Shown here: positions 33,640-46,650 of the stretch, piece after piece | How the letters are laid out: every line of letters begins with the position of its first letter | How positions within the stretch are numbered: position 1 is the first letter of the stretch | Assembly (NCBI GenBank): GCA_020091685.1 | Contig: CM034603.1 | Span: forward strand, 25,822,298 to 25,886,297 | DNA: 64,000 nucleotides | Reading direction: 5' to 3' | DNA from: Lutjanus erythropterus | Lineage: Eukaryota; Chordata; Actinopteri; Lutjaniformes; Lutjanidae | Translations under genes and position numbers: made by a program | Notes under the pieces: generated by a model | Database searches by the model: none | Seen by the model: only the letters and a program-made list of their open reading frames with translations | What the model was told of the DNA's origin: nothing

Positions 33640-36180
33640 TAATAATGGCCGGTCCTGATGTTGAATGTGGTAAAATACTGTCAGTTATTTTCCTCCCTCT
33701 CCCTCTCTCTCTCTCAACTTACAAAAGGTTAAGAACCTTTGCAATAGTTGTCACGGTTATGGAAGAGATGGAAAAGAATGAGAAAGTACAATTACAGTGT
33801 GGAAAATCTGAATTACAAAGCATGAATAATATCAGATTTACAGTTGTTGTTGAACTGTAGTCATACTAATACTGTAATATGTGCCTACAGAACAACTTTC
33901 TTGCATGACAATATGCTTCCCGACCTCAGGGAAGTCACTTTATTATTATAAACAATAATTGAGGTTTCTTTTCTTGTTTGAATCATCATTTCTCATCTCA
34001 GGAATGTTTCTCTTTTTGTTTCCTTCCTGCTCTGAAGGAAGACAGTGACTATTTTCTGTCAAGTAAAACCAACGTAAGTATCATCAGGACAGGAGTCAGG
34101 TGACTTTGGGAACATGTCCTATGCTTGGTGATATGGGAGATTGGGCTTGGATGAGGTTCTTCACTCCCCTCCTCCTCTTCTTCAGCTCTGTTTTGACTAA
34201 CATGCCAGCTCTGTGACTACCAGTGAAGCGCCAACACCCCTGGAGTGGATTCTGAGCATACCAAGGAGGAGATGCCTTTGAAAGGACAGATGTTCCCGAG
34301 CTTAACCTGCCTCCTACCCAAACCGCTACCCTCCTTCCATTGTATATTTGCTCTCGCTCTATAAATAACTGGCTGGTAACTCGCACAAAAATGTAACTGA
34401 TGTGCAGCTGACCTCCAGGCCTCTAATCTTTGGGAGTGAAAGAGAGGCAACTCTGCAGAGAAGCCGGTTGATACAGTCATGGTAAATGGATTTGGGCGAG
34501 GGGACGCAGTGAACACACCCATTTTTGTCCACATAAGGACTAGTCTAGATGTCTGGACTGGTTCAGCTGTCTTATGTAACAGCAGTGTGTAGTCCTGGCA
34601 GATGAGGCGTGATGGGCTTGAGCCAGTTCAGCCACATTATCCAAAAATATACCGGCGGCCATATTCGCAAGGGACTATGCACTTATTTGACGTTCTTCCT
34701 AAGATTTCACAATTGAAAATGAGAGTTTGGTCTCCTGAGGATCTCAAAGTAACCAGTGAGCAGCAACCAGGATTTGAACGTTCATTTCTGGTTGATATTT
34801 GATCTGAACGTATAAGACATTTTTGGCTTCTTTCCATCTGCTAAAATGCAGTTACATCAACATCAATGTGTCCCAGACGACACATTTCTAGAATCATTTT
34901 GACGATTTGTGCAGTTTTAGTTTAAAAGACAGATAATATTGATTAGTCTGAAAGTATTTCACTGGTAGGTGAAATCTGGTCTACAAGAAGATGTAACTTC
35001 AACACATTTAATGTTTCATAGAAAACGTCATAAATATGAACTACGTAGGCTGCCATCAAGAAGCTTCCAGGACACCATAAGTTCTTAAAAAGAAGAAATA
35101 TCTAGCAATTATGTGTCCAAAAACGTGCACCGTAGTACAAACAAGTAGTTGGAGCCATAGACGGTATATTAGATATGTTGAATCCCTATTCAATACACCA
35201 TTGAAGCGAGTTGTTTTCCTTGCCTCCTCCTCACCAAGACTCAAGGAAGCTCATTGTAATTACATAATAACAAGCATCAATGTGTCGTACACTGTAAGCT
35301 GATCAGCTGTTTATAACTGTCAACTGTCTGTCAGTGTGAAGCTATGTTTTTATTATCCTGAAAAGAAAAGCTCACTGCTCTGAAAATACACACTCTGGAG
35401 TTGGAGTTCAGTGACTGCCTGTCTTATTTCCTGCCAGACTCCATTAACTTAGTTATAAACATCTACTCTTTCTATAAGACTATTAATGATTCTTACGACT
35501 CATAAAGAGACACTTACTTATTCAGCAAACATTCAGCATTAATTTTCACTCTTATTTACATGAAACATAACACAAGCTTGGGGCCAGAATAGAAATTTCG
35601 AAGGACACCATGACTTTTGTGTTGTTGTCAGAGAAGCAAGTATTTCAACCTCTCTGATGACATACCACGGTCATTTTATGATTTAGTACAGTAAATATAT
35701 TACAGTTTTCTCCTTTAATGTCAAATAAAGACATTGTGCTTCTTGCTTTGGCCTAACACACAAGACGTATTGTTTACAGCTTTTGACTACTCTGTGATAT
35801 ATGCAACAGGACATAAAGAGCAATGAAGACGCACTAGTGCTTGAGTCCTAACTGTGGCTGTTTTTTCTGGCTTTCAACTTAGAAATTTGGATGTAGTTTA
35901 TTAGTGATTTTTGGCATATTGTAGAGGATGAAAAATGTCACTGTTGCAAATTGAAGTCCCTAAATGTAAACATTCAGTCTCTGTCTTCAAGTAGTCTTTG
36001 AGACAACTTTGACTTTTGAATCCATTCTGAACGTCTTTTCACTGGTGACCATAGACGTTTTTTAAACATCTTTAGCCATTCATCCCCCACCACATCTAGG
36101 TGATGGTGGATGAATTATCCAAATTATCTGAATATTTCGTGAAAAATCTCACTTTTTTCCCCAATTCTCAAATTTAAAAA
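33640..36180. other. Non-coding interval, no gene seen
   Basis: Open frames up to 105 codons at 34096-34534 overlap each other in two minus-strand frames. Frames at 34602-34837 overlap on opposite strands. None has a recognisable domain. No repeat was assigned except a short (CT)n near 33700. Confidence 0.5.
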
Positions 36181-36189
36181 ATCTAAGGC

Positions 36190-36530
36190 ATGCAATTAAA
36201 ATGATTTAATTACCTTTATTGTCATCAGATGGTCACGTTTGACCTAAAAACAGAACTTATGGTTTGGCATCAAGCCTTCTGCAGAAAGTAACTCTCTGAC
36301 AAAGGCTTGATGTCAGAGTATTTTTCTAAGGTCTTACATGACCATGCCACGACAATAAAGGGATTTAAATTGTTTTTAAAGAGAATACCTTGGTATTTTT
36401 GTGATTTTTCTTTACACATGTATCCCTATCCAAAGGGCACCACACACAAACTCAGTTTGCATTCGGGAAACACGACCCTAGCATTTTTGATTTTTCAAAT
36501 TCAGTCTTTAAGTGTCTTACAGTTTTTCCA
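36190..36530 (+). repeat. Dispersed element with nested inverted repeats (shared with 62.6 kb)
   Basis: The outer arms are cctttattgtcatcagatgg (36213-36235) and its imperfect complement at 36339-36361 (19 of 23 pair). Inside is a perfect 11-bp pair, catcaagcctt (36268-36278) and aaggcttgatg (36302-36312). The 3' half ('attgtttttaaagag', 'ttttgtgatttttct', 'aaagggcaccacacacaaac') aligns with 62693-62765, and the cctttattg end aligns with 62617. These shared words define a repeat family I cannot name. Confidence 0.65.
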
Positions 36531-37094
36531 ACATTTGTGAGCCTAAAGAGTGTTTGCCCTCTTGCTGTGGCTGCAGGGATGAATGGGTGATTGTTCGAGG
36601 GCCCTTGTGACGACTCCCCCGGGGCCCATCAATTCAGCGAGGCTCCTGGAACATCAGGTCATGGCTAACCGGGCTCTGAAGCTGCAGCCCGGCCTCACTG
36701 CACTGATTCTGCCACAGTTAGAGCGCTCAGGACCTCCAGGGCGCACAGCTGGGTCCCTTAAAAAAAGGCTGGCTGGATGGTTTTTAGAAACACTGCATCT
36801 CCTCTTACCCTTCACTCCCTCCACACTCGCTTTCGATCGAGCTCAGAAGAGATATCAGATACTGTGTTTTTTATTTGATATGTTCATCTTTGCCTGCCAA
36901 AGCCCCTGGAAACCATATTAAAACTCTGTTTTAACCAAAAGGCCTTTTCAGTTGAAGAATTTCTCCAAAATTTCCATTATCCCCTCTCTCCTTTTCTTTC
37001 CTCTCCTCTCTTTTTTTCCTCCACAGCTCTACATTTCCCTGTCTCTTCCCCACATGCTCGCACACATCTTAATTTTCTCTTTTTCCCCCTCCAG
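36531..37094. other. GC-rich block then long pyrimidine tract
   Basis: Positions 36590-36770 are GC-rich (e.g. gactcccccggggcccatca) and unlike their AT-rich flanks. A 112-codon plus frame crosses them, but the peptide has no recognised domain. Positions 36960-37094 are strongly pyrimidine-biased on the plus strand and end in a good acceptor-like ttttccccctccag. Confidence 0.4.
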
Positions 37095-37137
37095 CGCTGC
37101 TATCGTGTTGTATCAATTACAGCTGACCAGCAGTCAG
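37095..37137 (+). other. Possible 43-nt micro-exon (weak)
   Basis: The segment is bracketed by a strong polypyrimidine tract with cag before it and a donor-like cag|gtgggt after it. It is open in the frame that would read ALLSCCINYS(...), but a stop-free frame over 43 nt means little. Without transcripts this is only a splice-signal coincidence worth checking. Confidence 0.1.
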
Positions 37138-37452
37138 GTGGGTCTGCGGGACATTTTAGATCGCGGAGGGGCAGCCAGCTCGCTCAGCGCCTCCAGCCTG
37201 CTCCCAGACTCCAGTCCCAGGCCCCGCTGAGGCCTTGTCCCAGGCAGGGCAGAGAGACACCTGGCCAAACCGCAGAAACACTTCCAGCTGCAGACTGCCT
37301 GATGCTCACCACGGAGAGAATCCAGGCCAAAGGTGGAGGAGCTCACCAAGAACTACTGCACTCACTTCCATATACATTTCTCTGAATTTCATGTTTATTT
37401 TAACCACAGAACCCAGTGTTTGTCCATCTGTAGAGGTGCAGGATTATAGAGT
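37138..37452. other. GC-rich non-coding interval
   Basis: GC-rich to about 37340 (ggacattttagatcgcggag, then many ccag/cctg words), then AT-rich. Frames on both strands overlap and end within the interval. It could be a conserved regulatory element with the 36.6-kb block. Confidence 0.35.
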
Positions 37453-38584
37453 CTTTAAAGGGATAGTTCCTTTTCACTATAGTGCTATTTATATGTCTAG
37501 ATTGTTTTGGTGTGAGTTACTGAGTTTTGGAGATATTGGGCATAGAGATGTCTGCCTTCTCTCGAACATAATAGAACTAGATGGTACTTGGCTTGGAGTG
37601 CTCAAAGTGCCACAGAAATATATTGTTTTTACACCAAAATTAGCACATTTTTAATGCAGCTAAACATGCTATAAAAAGACCCTTTTCCCATTAACAGTAG
37701 ACAAGTTTGCATTTCTCTTTTTTCCTGATGTGCACTGGAAGCTGAGACTCAGCTCATGTATGTGGAAGAGACCGGGTAGAAAGATTTTAGTACTTTTGTA
37801 ACTTCTAACTGAATCTCTGTGTTTCTCTGTTTAGTTACTCTCCTGTGTCGCTGTTTGTAGCTTCAGGTATCTGCTTTAGTTTGTTCCTGCTGATGAAAAC
37901 CCAACATTTCATAATGAAGAAGAATGTATGGGAAATAAAACATTTATCCAACATTCAGATGCTCAAATAAAGGTTTCACCTTCAACCACCTTCAAGAGGG
38001 TGCAAACTCTGCTGTGCAGGAGACACACTTCATTTGACACACCAAGTCAAACTCAGTCACGTCAAGCAACACAAAAATATGAAAAATCAAAAGAGCAAAG
38101 AGTTGTAGAAGTGAATGACGGAGGCGACAAGCCTTCACTGACTTACAAAAAAGGGCGAAAATTAGCATGTCCACCCGAGTGTCATGTTTACATCTCTGTC
38201 GACCAGAGCAGGAGAAAATACCCGTAACCACTGCAGTGTCATTTGACCCGGGAGTGAATGCCGATTGTACCCTTTCCCATTGAAGACAAAAGCCAGATGT
38301 TAATGTGCATTAGTGGGTTTTTTATCCAGTGTAAAAGCGGCTATCAGTTTCAAGTAGGGGCTATTTTCTCTCGACCATAGAAAGAACTAGAATGAAAATA
38401 GTTCCTACATGAAATGCTCACAAAGAGCACCACAAGTTGAGTGCTATCTACTTCCATTTTATTTGAGAGAAGGCAGACATTTCTATATCTCCGTAACTCA
38501 CTCCAAAACAATCGAGATGGATAAATAACACTACAGGTAAGAGGAAGTATGTAGTTTAGATTTTGGTTTGAACTGTCGCTTTAT
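37453..38584. mobile_element. Non-autonomous element with long inverted ends (about 150-200 bp)
   Basis: The left arm (37453-about 37610) starts tttaaagggatagttcc. The right arm, complemented from 38584, starts ataaagcgacagttcaaacc. They share gattgttttgg(t/a)gtgagtta, then 'atgtctgccttctctc', then 'gtgctc'. Arm identity is about 75-80 percent with indels. The interior carries no transposase. The TTAAAGGGATAGTTC terminus is very common in fish genomes. The insertion-site duplication is unclear: TTAA or TTTA on the left, TTTA on the right. Confidence 0.75.
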
Positions 38585-38589
38585 GTGCC

Positions 38590-39790
38590 AATGTCATTTT
38601 TTTAAGGAAATTTCTATTGTCAAAATGTTTACACAGTGCCACAATAAAAGTCTCCCTCTTCCTTATAATGGAAAACAAATCAGAGCAGCAGGACTGTTAA
38701 ACTGTTCCTCAAAGTGAAAGTGGGAGAGCGCGAGGGGTGAAAAGAGAACAACAGCTCCCTTTTCTCTCCGACCAGTTGACATGAAAGACCACATTATGTC
38801 TGAGATTAGAGGCAATTACACTGGGAGTGCGCTTTAAGACCTTTGTTTGCCAACATGACAGGAGGGAGCAGGGCTGTAATTTGATGAGGGGGCAGCGTGA
38901 GTGAGAAACTCTGCATGGCCAGCTCCCAGTGGAGACAGGCAAAGAGAAGCCTTTGTCCGCAGCTCGGACATGGCAGTTGGCAGAAATGTGAACGTTTAGA
39001 GGAAGATTAATTCAACCGGGATTCATTCATTAGCGGAGTTGTCTTCATCCACATCGTCAGATTTATTGTGCGGCTACCGTTTATGGCTGAAAAGTGAGTT
39101 TAAAGAGACTTTACAGCCCCAGAGGAAACACTTTCATCTTTGCCTTTTGTTCCTGACGACGGTTCAAAAGCTACTATCTATTGTTTCAGCATTTATATTA
39201 ATCCAAATGGCACAATTGTGTCGGTTCATTCAAATGTCACAAATACTGTAAACATATGATTCAGCCTGGACCTGCGCTCAAACAAAAGCACCAGATCTTC
39301 AAGACGTGACATCTCCTGTATTCTGACCGGGCGCATTGTTCGAACATGCTGCGAGTTTTCAGGACAGGAAATGAGCAGCTTGTTCCAACCCGACCGGCAC
39401 AACGGAGCACGTCTTTATTTGAGGGAAGTCATTCCGTTGATATATAAAACACCAAAGCAAAGTTTCCTTCCCCCTCACTTTCCTGGTGCTATCCCCTTCA
39501 AAAGGACATGGTCCTTTATACTGGGCTCACATGCACACACGGGACCAGAAGAAAAACAAACAGAAGCCATTTAAATATCAACCAGCCTGCCTTCTGTTTG
39601 AATGGAGGGGCTACTGCACAGCTCGGCCCAGCCTCAGCCACAGCGCTGGTGTTACAGTACGTGATCATTCCTCTAAAACATGGATGTGGACCAAACTTGA
39701 GAACAAAAGCAAAATAAAGCATTGTGGTGGTCATCTCTGCAGGTATATTGTGAAATTAAATATACTCTTTATATATATTTGTGCTATACA
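38590..39790. other. Non-coding interval, no gene seen
   Basis: Unique sequence. Overlapping frames at 39371-39794 on both strands are not supported by any domain or splice pattern. Confidence 0.5.
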
Positions 39791-39793
39791 TTA

Positions 39794-40396
39794 GCACAGA
39801 GAATACTGAAAATCTATACTCAAGTAAAAGTACAATTACTCCCATAAAAAAAGACTCAAGAAAATGTGAAAATTACCATTTGAGAAACCTACTGAAATAA
39901 AAGTAAAAAAGTACCAGGTTAATAAATTACTCAAAATGCAAGTTACTTTCCATTTAATTTTTTTTAGGGTGTAGGCCCTGTACTTCAATTATGAAAGTGG
40001 TGTTGATGTTGAAATTGGCATTAGGTTATGTTAACTGCTATCCAAAGCAAACTAATTTATAAGGCAGCTAACTTAACAAGCTAATTACACTTTTACTTAC
40101 AGAAGCTTAACATGTTAATTTCTTTAACCTTTATTTAACCAGGCAAGTCATTAAAAAACCGGAGATCTCATTGTTTTTTGGGAGGCACAGCAAGCACCTC
40201 ATCATGTAACTGCTGTATTTTACTAAAAGTGTGGCCAGGGGATTGACACTGGTTCTGTTTTTTTCTGTTGGCTTAAAAATATACTTGAGTAAAGAGCAAA
40301 ACACTTTACAAGGAAAATGAAAAGCACTTTGTCCTTAAAAAATGACTTTTTTTTTACTCATGGGTGTTACTCGTAACTCATTACTACCCATCCATG
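39794..40396. mobile_element. Probable hAT-like element (aagtaaaagta type)
   Basis: The left end is gcacagagaatactgaaaat, then ctcaagtaaaagtacaatta. The right end is gttactcgtaactcattact, acccatccatg. Flanks atacatta (39786-39793) and atacataa (40397-40404) match at seven of eight bases. Termini are more eroded than in the 14.7- and 25.1-kb copies, so the assignment is less secure. Confidence 0.5.
40119..40170 (+). repeat. 'TTTAACCTTTATTTAACCAGG' repeat fragment
   Basis: The short stretch ttctttaacctttatttaac, caggcaagtcatta is a very common teleost repeat fragment. Here it is nested inside the hAT-like element. Confidence 0.6.
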
Positions 40397-40533
40397 ATAC
40401 ATAAACAGAAAACTACACTCAAATGTTGGCTCACTATGGACCAAAATGCATCTGTAAGGGACGAAATCTGGCACTCCATGCTCTAGTTTAAGAGCTGTCT
40501 CTTTAGTTTATTGTCATACTTGTATAGAAAATC

Positions 40534-40590
<57 letters not shown>
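40534..40590. repeat. (AAT)n microsatellite, about 19 units
   Basis: A perfect 57-bp trinucleotide tract. The minus-strand frames through it give poly-leucine or poly-isoleucine and are artefacts. Confidence 0.98.
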
Positions 40591-40592
<2 letters not shown>

Positions 40593-40599
40593 GCAGCAA

Positions 40600-43500
40600 T
40601 AGGAAGAGACAAGATAAAAATGCCTGCAGAATTAGTCTCATTAACTTCCATTGTTTTAGTGTCAGTGCTGAAACGTAGGTCTTGTATTGGCACCAAACTG
40701 GTATCAAAACATTCAAACAATACTCAGTCCTGCTTTTCACCCTTTGCTGTCTTGTTCTCTTTAACTAAATTTTCCCATAAGGGTGTGTGAAAGGAGGAAG
40801 AGGACCACCTATTAAAGTGAAATCTTAGGAGTGATGGATGGGAGCTTGTTGAGGGGGAGCAGAGCAGCATACACCCCAGGGGAGGGGGATGATGAACTGG
40901 GGTGGGGGGGAGTTCACTAAATCCCCACTCACACCTCTGGCTGTGGGTGGAGGGGATGCAGACCTCCCATGCTGTCTGACTTAGAAATTTGATTGATTCT
41001 GTCCTCTAAAGTACTTTAAACTTTTGCCTGTTTTCCTTCAAATCTTTTTACTTTCATCTACATTGTTTCAGCTGAAAAATATCCACCTTCAAGAGGTACT
41101 TAATATGTAAAAATGAGTTACTTTACCGCTGACAGTTTCAGTGTAATGCAGTAGCTATTTTAATTATGTTTTCATAAATACTTCGTAGATGAAAGCAAGC
41201 AATACTTCAAGAGATGTAGTGCTGAGCGGGTTTGTCAACACTCACATTTGAAAGCCATTCTAAAACTTGTATCCCAATATGTAACAGTTCCAGTTGTAGT
41301 GTAATGTTGTTGCTTAATGTCAGTGAAGTCATGAAGACCTGTCAATGTCTATGTTTAAATAATAGCTGTTGGCTTCACTGTACTCTGATGATATCTTACC
41401 TGGATGAAAACTGCACAGATCTACCCTTGAACTTTTATAACACCGTTGAACTTATGATGTTTATAAAGAATCAATCAGATATATTTTATTTTGAATAGAC
41501 AAAATCACTGTGATGTTGTGCTAACAACAACAGTCACCTCTGGGAAGACAACTAGTAGTCAATTGAAATTGAAGTAATATATAAAATGAAAAACAAAACA
41601 AAAACTTGTTTATTTCTGTTGTCATTTTCAGAGGTAACTTTAACGTTTAAAGATGTAAGTCTGACATATCTGATGTTTCTGCTGTGCTTATTTTATGTAC
41701 TGTTTTGCATCGCTAGCATCTTTGATAAACCACTCAGCTGCAACATCTCACTGCCAGTCGGACCATAACTGCTAGTTAATTAAACAAATATTTTGTCCCT
41801 TTATGAGACCAGCAAAAATATAAAAAGCTGTCACTCTCAACAAAAAAAGTAATCTTTTGTACTGCTTTTCAAAACAAATACAATCTGACCTCAAACATAT
41901 AAATCTGGGTGTAATGCTTATGCTTGCATCTGGATTTCCAAAGTAAATCTACCTTGCCCAGATTTGATCCAGTGCTGATAGAATAATCCAAAATCTTATG
42001 ATAAACTTACAAATGATGGGAGTCTGGGCTCACACTATACTAAGTAGGCATGAAAAAGAAGAATCTAACATCAAACTAATAAACTGCAAGATGTTGAAGT
42101 CAACTTGTTCAGTTTCTGTGAGTAAATCTGAATGCTACAGTCACATTTTAGGACAATAAATTCATGCGGAGGCAAATGGAGAGGCTGCAGCAGCAGGTTG
42201 TGGTTTAACGCCTGGTGTGTGGAGGAATTACTGCTGTAGTAGTTTGCCTTTAACTGTCAGGAAATGACCCATAATCTGCAAGCGTTTGACTGCTGCAGCA
42301 TTCCTGTGAAATGACACAAGTTGAGGTAGATTAGGGGTTGGGTAATTAGCTCATTAGTCAACATAAACACATGGCATGGCTCCCCCATTTCTACACACCC
42401 TGCCCCCCTCCGGCCGCCCACAGCTGGTGGCGAAAGTAGGTTCTCACAACACACACACTCACACACACTCCACCTTGGCCACTTCATCATTAATCCAATT
42501 CTTTTCTTCTGCACTTTTTTTTTTTTTTGCAGTTTTCCGTGCTTTTTTCTGGCCTCATCATCTCAACTGTTCTGCTTTGCTCCAGACAAGCCACTCTTTC
42601 ATATTGTAGGCCTGAGGGCTGAGGGCCAGCCACTTTTCACCAGCACCTCAGAGCTTATCAGAGCACTTTATCAGCCTCTGGGAAAGAGATGTGGGCTAAA
42701 GCTCAGAAAACCAGCAGGCTGTCAGCAAACAAGTATTTGTAAGCTAGGGCTCAGAAAAGTGTGCCTTCTGACAAAGAGAAAAGCTTCAGGGGTCATGAGT
42801 CTCAGTGTGTGTTTCAGTGTGTGTGTGTGCGTGAAAAAACAGGACATACTTTGTGCAGAGAGGTATAAGCCGGTCCCCACACAGCCTCTCTTGTTGCTCA
42901 GGGGACAGATGCTGCAGCCCTTCACACCTCCTAAATGCAGCAGGAGGCCGAAGCTTTCTCCTCCACACCCCCTGGTGATCAGCATAATGCTCTCTTTCAT
43001 CAACGAATCACAAACCATATGAAATATTTTGCAAACTTGATCAAGAAGGTGTTGAAAATGGAAACATTCCTGAGTTTCAATTGATAAAAACATTGCCTTT
43101 GAGTTTCAACACATCAGAGCGCCGTTTTAGCACCTCAGATTTAGGTTACAGGCAACTTTTCATTTCAGAACAGGACTGGGTGTGTTTGCCTCAATGCCTT
43201 TGGAAACAGAGGGCCTGTTTGATGGCAGTTAGTGATTGATATGAATGACCATTTGTGCGGCTTCTCACTGTACGGAGCCTGTTGCGAGCCAGGCTGCTCG
43301 GGGAGTTGTGCACCTTGTGACAGGGCGGAGGTGGAACAAGCTGTCGAGAGAGAGAGAAAATACTGTACTATAGATCAATCAGCTGTGGTTTGCTACTGAC
43401 TCACACTGGTAAATTGGAGGTTGTGTTTAGATTCAGTCACTTAATCGGCAGATAACACGGCTGATGGAGCCATCCATCATCAGCTGAAGAGACGTAGCGA

Positions 43501-46500
43501 TGGATTGCACATCATTTTCTGGGTAATTTAAAGAGGAAAAACACACTGAGACCTCCTCTCAGTTTTGCTAAGTCGTCGTAGCTGCAGTGTGTTAAGGGTT
43601 CGACTGATTAGTTTTAGGATAGGCTTGACTTTGCAGGTGTGTGTGTGTACTTTACAGATTGTGCAATTAAAAATTTTGCTTCAGGTGCAATGACGACACG
43701 TCGGTTTCCAAAAATCGGAGCCATGGGTGGAGAGGTAACGTGCGGAGGCATAGCAAATTCCCTGCATTGGTTATTCATCATTCCCAAAAGGAGAGGCAAA
43801 CAAGTATATGTCACAATATTGATGAACATATCACTACTCACTCCCTTTATTAGATTTTATCAGTCAGCTACTTTTGTTTGTGCCTATTTGAGTTCTTTAA
43901 AACCCTCCAATGTCTGCCTATTCCTCGTAAAAGACAATGAATATGTTTTATTTATATCCCACTAGTAAACTAGTAAAAGATGCTGCATATGTTTCCTACA
44001 TATAACCACAAATTTTAAAAATCTGCAGCCACAAACCAGTTTGATTTTGTTCACTTTGCTTTGACACATCAACACGGTTTTCAAGAAGAAAGCACAAGAC
44101 TGTCCATAAGATGGACCAACGACTGTTTGTATCTTTATATGGCATCATTTTGTTCTATAGTCACATGAAATATAATAACCCTGCTTTTACATATGTCAGC
44201 AGACTAACTTGCCTAATCTTAGGTTAAATGCAGACAACAACCAGCTGAAGAAACCTTTTAGTTGTATGAAAAGTAGCTCCTGGGACTAAAAGTTCTTGAT
44301 ACTTTGCATGGATTGGGTGACTATTGACTTTCAATGGAAACATTTTAAAAAAATAGTTGAGATAACATGTAAATAGTGTATAGTACAGTTTTATTTCTTA
44401 AATTCCCTGTGGTATTTATGTTTGTAGATGACAAACCATTAATTGTCAAAACTTGAACTGATGTATAATAATATTTTGAATTATTATCACTAAAGATTTG
44501 CAACATTTTTTAGGTGCCTACATCTTTTTCTTGTATATTTGAGTTCCTGGCAGCTTTATACTTTCTTAAGATTCCCTCCTGATATGTATTAAAACATACA
44601 GTATATATAAATAGTCTTAGAGCTTGCTTAGAACAGTAATGTGTGTCTGTTACTTTATTTACACACAAAAAGTGTAATTTCCACATTTAAATACTTGAAA
44701 AGATGTCTCCTACTTTACTGTTAAGTCCATTCTCAGGGTTTGTGAACTGACAACTTCAAATTTCTGACATCACACTTGTATGGGTTGCAAACTGGGCCAC
44801 GATTGATTTCCAAACTCATTATGATGTCATAAATCACCCTTAAAATCAGATTTTTAGTGAGCACACTGAAACTTTCCATTTTCAGTAGATGAAAAAGAAA
44901 TCAGTGTTCTAGTTGCAAACTTTGCATATACATCATTCTGCACAGCTCAAATATTAAACTGCAGGGAACAAAAATACAAACATATATTTGAGTGTAGTGG
45001 GACTTTAAATCGACAATCAGATAAAATTAAATTATAGCTGAGTTTTTGCTGAGAAACTATGCATGTGGGGTAAGGACATCTTAAAAAGTGCTAAACAGAG
45101 ATGTCAGCAAAAATGAAGCAAAATCAACCAGGACTTAATGTGATGCTGTGTAATAAAGACTTAAAATTCTCTCTAGAAGTCAGATTTAATTTATGGGACA
45201 TTTGTGACAAGTGTGAAGAGAAGTATCAGTCAGTATTGATATATTAATAGCATGAGTAAAAACAACAAACTGGCTGTGAGGGACGCTACCACTGACAATG
45301 ATTGGTGAGGCAAAAGTGCCACACCTTGCTCCTTGGCAGCGGGCCACGGCCTTATCAGGCTTGATGAATTACATTGACACCTAAGCTATCTTAATGACTC
45401 CGTTTATCTACCCATCTCCCCTCTCCTTCCTCTCTCCTCTCCCAGCCCTTGGCCTTGCTCCTGCATCCTCCCACTGTTGACTCCTTTACGTGTATGTGTG
45501 TGTGCGTGTGTGTGCGTTTGTGTTGTTCTAGATGGGAGTAGGTTTATTACTACCTTTACAATTTGCAGTGAAGTGTGATTTAAGGGCGTATGAAGTTATC
45601 TTTTATTGACAGTGGTGTCAGCCCCAGCGGATGACTCATAAAGACGATGTCATGTTGTGTGAGAAACAAATATGATAAAAATAAAAAAACACACCTGTCA
45701 GGGCTTGAAGCACACCAACAGACACCTATTTAAAGAATACTGCAATTAACTTTAGCTGCCTGTTTCTTTCATGATTAAATGTGGCAGTCCTGTCTCCTGT
45801 GGTTTGTTAGTGTGTCTGACGTGTGTTGAAATGGGGTGTGTTGCCACTACAGAAGGTTAATAGACACTGCAGAGTGAGTAAGTATCTCACTGTCTGACCT
45901 GATCCTTGGTGGTGAGCAGTTGGCATCCTGGAGTCTCATTTCCTGGTTTTTAAGAGGGCATCCTTCCTTCTTTGACTCCAGCTTCCTCTTCTCTTATAAC
46001 ACCCATTGTTGCTTCACAGGTTCCCCCAGTGTGTATTGGAAGGTGCTTCAAGTGACTCTTAGACTTCAGGCTTTAATTTGCTCGGGACAAATGGCCACCA
46101 ACTGCAGCCGTTCTCACCACCTGTCCTGAGACACGGCACTGTGACAGGGTGAAAATGTGTCATTGACCATGGCTTTAAAGGACAAATCTCACATTTAGTG
46201 ACTGAAAACTTGTGTCCTTGTTGGGACGGTTTGTTTTTTTCTCCTCCAAATGGACTAAAACAGATGATGACTTACTGACAGAAGACAAGTCTGTAAATAT
46301 TATTTCACTGATTGTCACAAGGACAAACATGTTGGAACATGTTCCAGGAATTGGAAACTTTACATGATAACAAGAAAAGCATTGTGTGTGAGAGTAATGT
46401 CACATATTTAAGTTGCATACATCGAGTTTTTGCACCAAAGTTTTTGTTTGAACTTATTTTTTATTCTCATTTTGTATGCTTGCTTTGTTTTTTGTGTTTT

Positions 46501-46600
46501 ATGTCTAAAACTGTCTTGAAAGTGTACCTTTAATTGTGTCAGTGAATGTTTTTATGTTGCACCAAAGAAAATGGCAAAGATGATGTTTTGTTACGCTGGA
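40600..46600. other. Long non-coding interval without a gene
   Basis: No exon was recognised in 6 kb. Microsatellites: interrupted (CA)n near 42450-42470, (GT)n at 42804-42832 and 45490-45524. Positions 42130-42360 and 45300-45415 are complex, non-repetitive islands (e.g. 'ccttatcaggcttgatgaat') that could be conserved non-coding elements. Positions 43980-45250 are AT-rich. Opposite-strand frames at 42722-43093 and 43614-43965 cancel as coding evidence. Confidence 0.5.
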
Positions 46601-46650
46601 CTAGTATAATGACAATGAATTGAATTGAACTGAACTGAACTGAATTGAAA
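46600..46650 (+). mobile_element. Retroelement tail with (TGAAC/T)n
   Basis: The sequence 'actagtataatgacaatgaa' is followed by six or seven TGAAT/TGAAC pentamers (46616-46649). This is the usual ending of a group of fish LINE copies (…ATAATGACAATAAAGTTGAATTGAATTGAA). The upstream body could not be delimited. Confidence 0.55.

Noticed and set aside
36583-36921. 112-codon frame in a GC-rich block
   Set aside because: Fewer stops are expected where GC is high; peptide not recognised and no clear exon boundaries.
40483-40740. Poly-leucine/poly-isoleucine minus-strand proteins
   Set aside because: They are translations of the (AAT)n microsatellite.
42322-42343. let-7-like seed (tgaggtag) on the plus strand
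   Set aside because: Only the first eight bases match. The remainder (attaggggttggg) differs from let-7 and no complementary arm lies within 80 bp.
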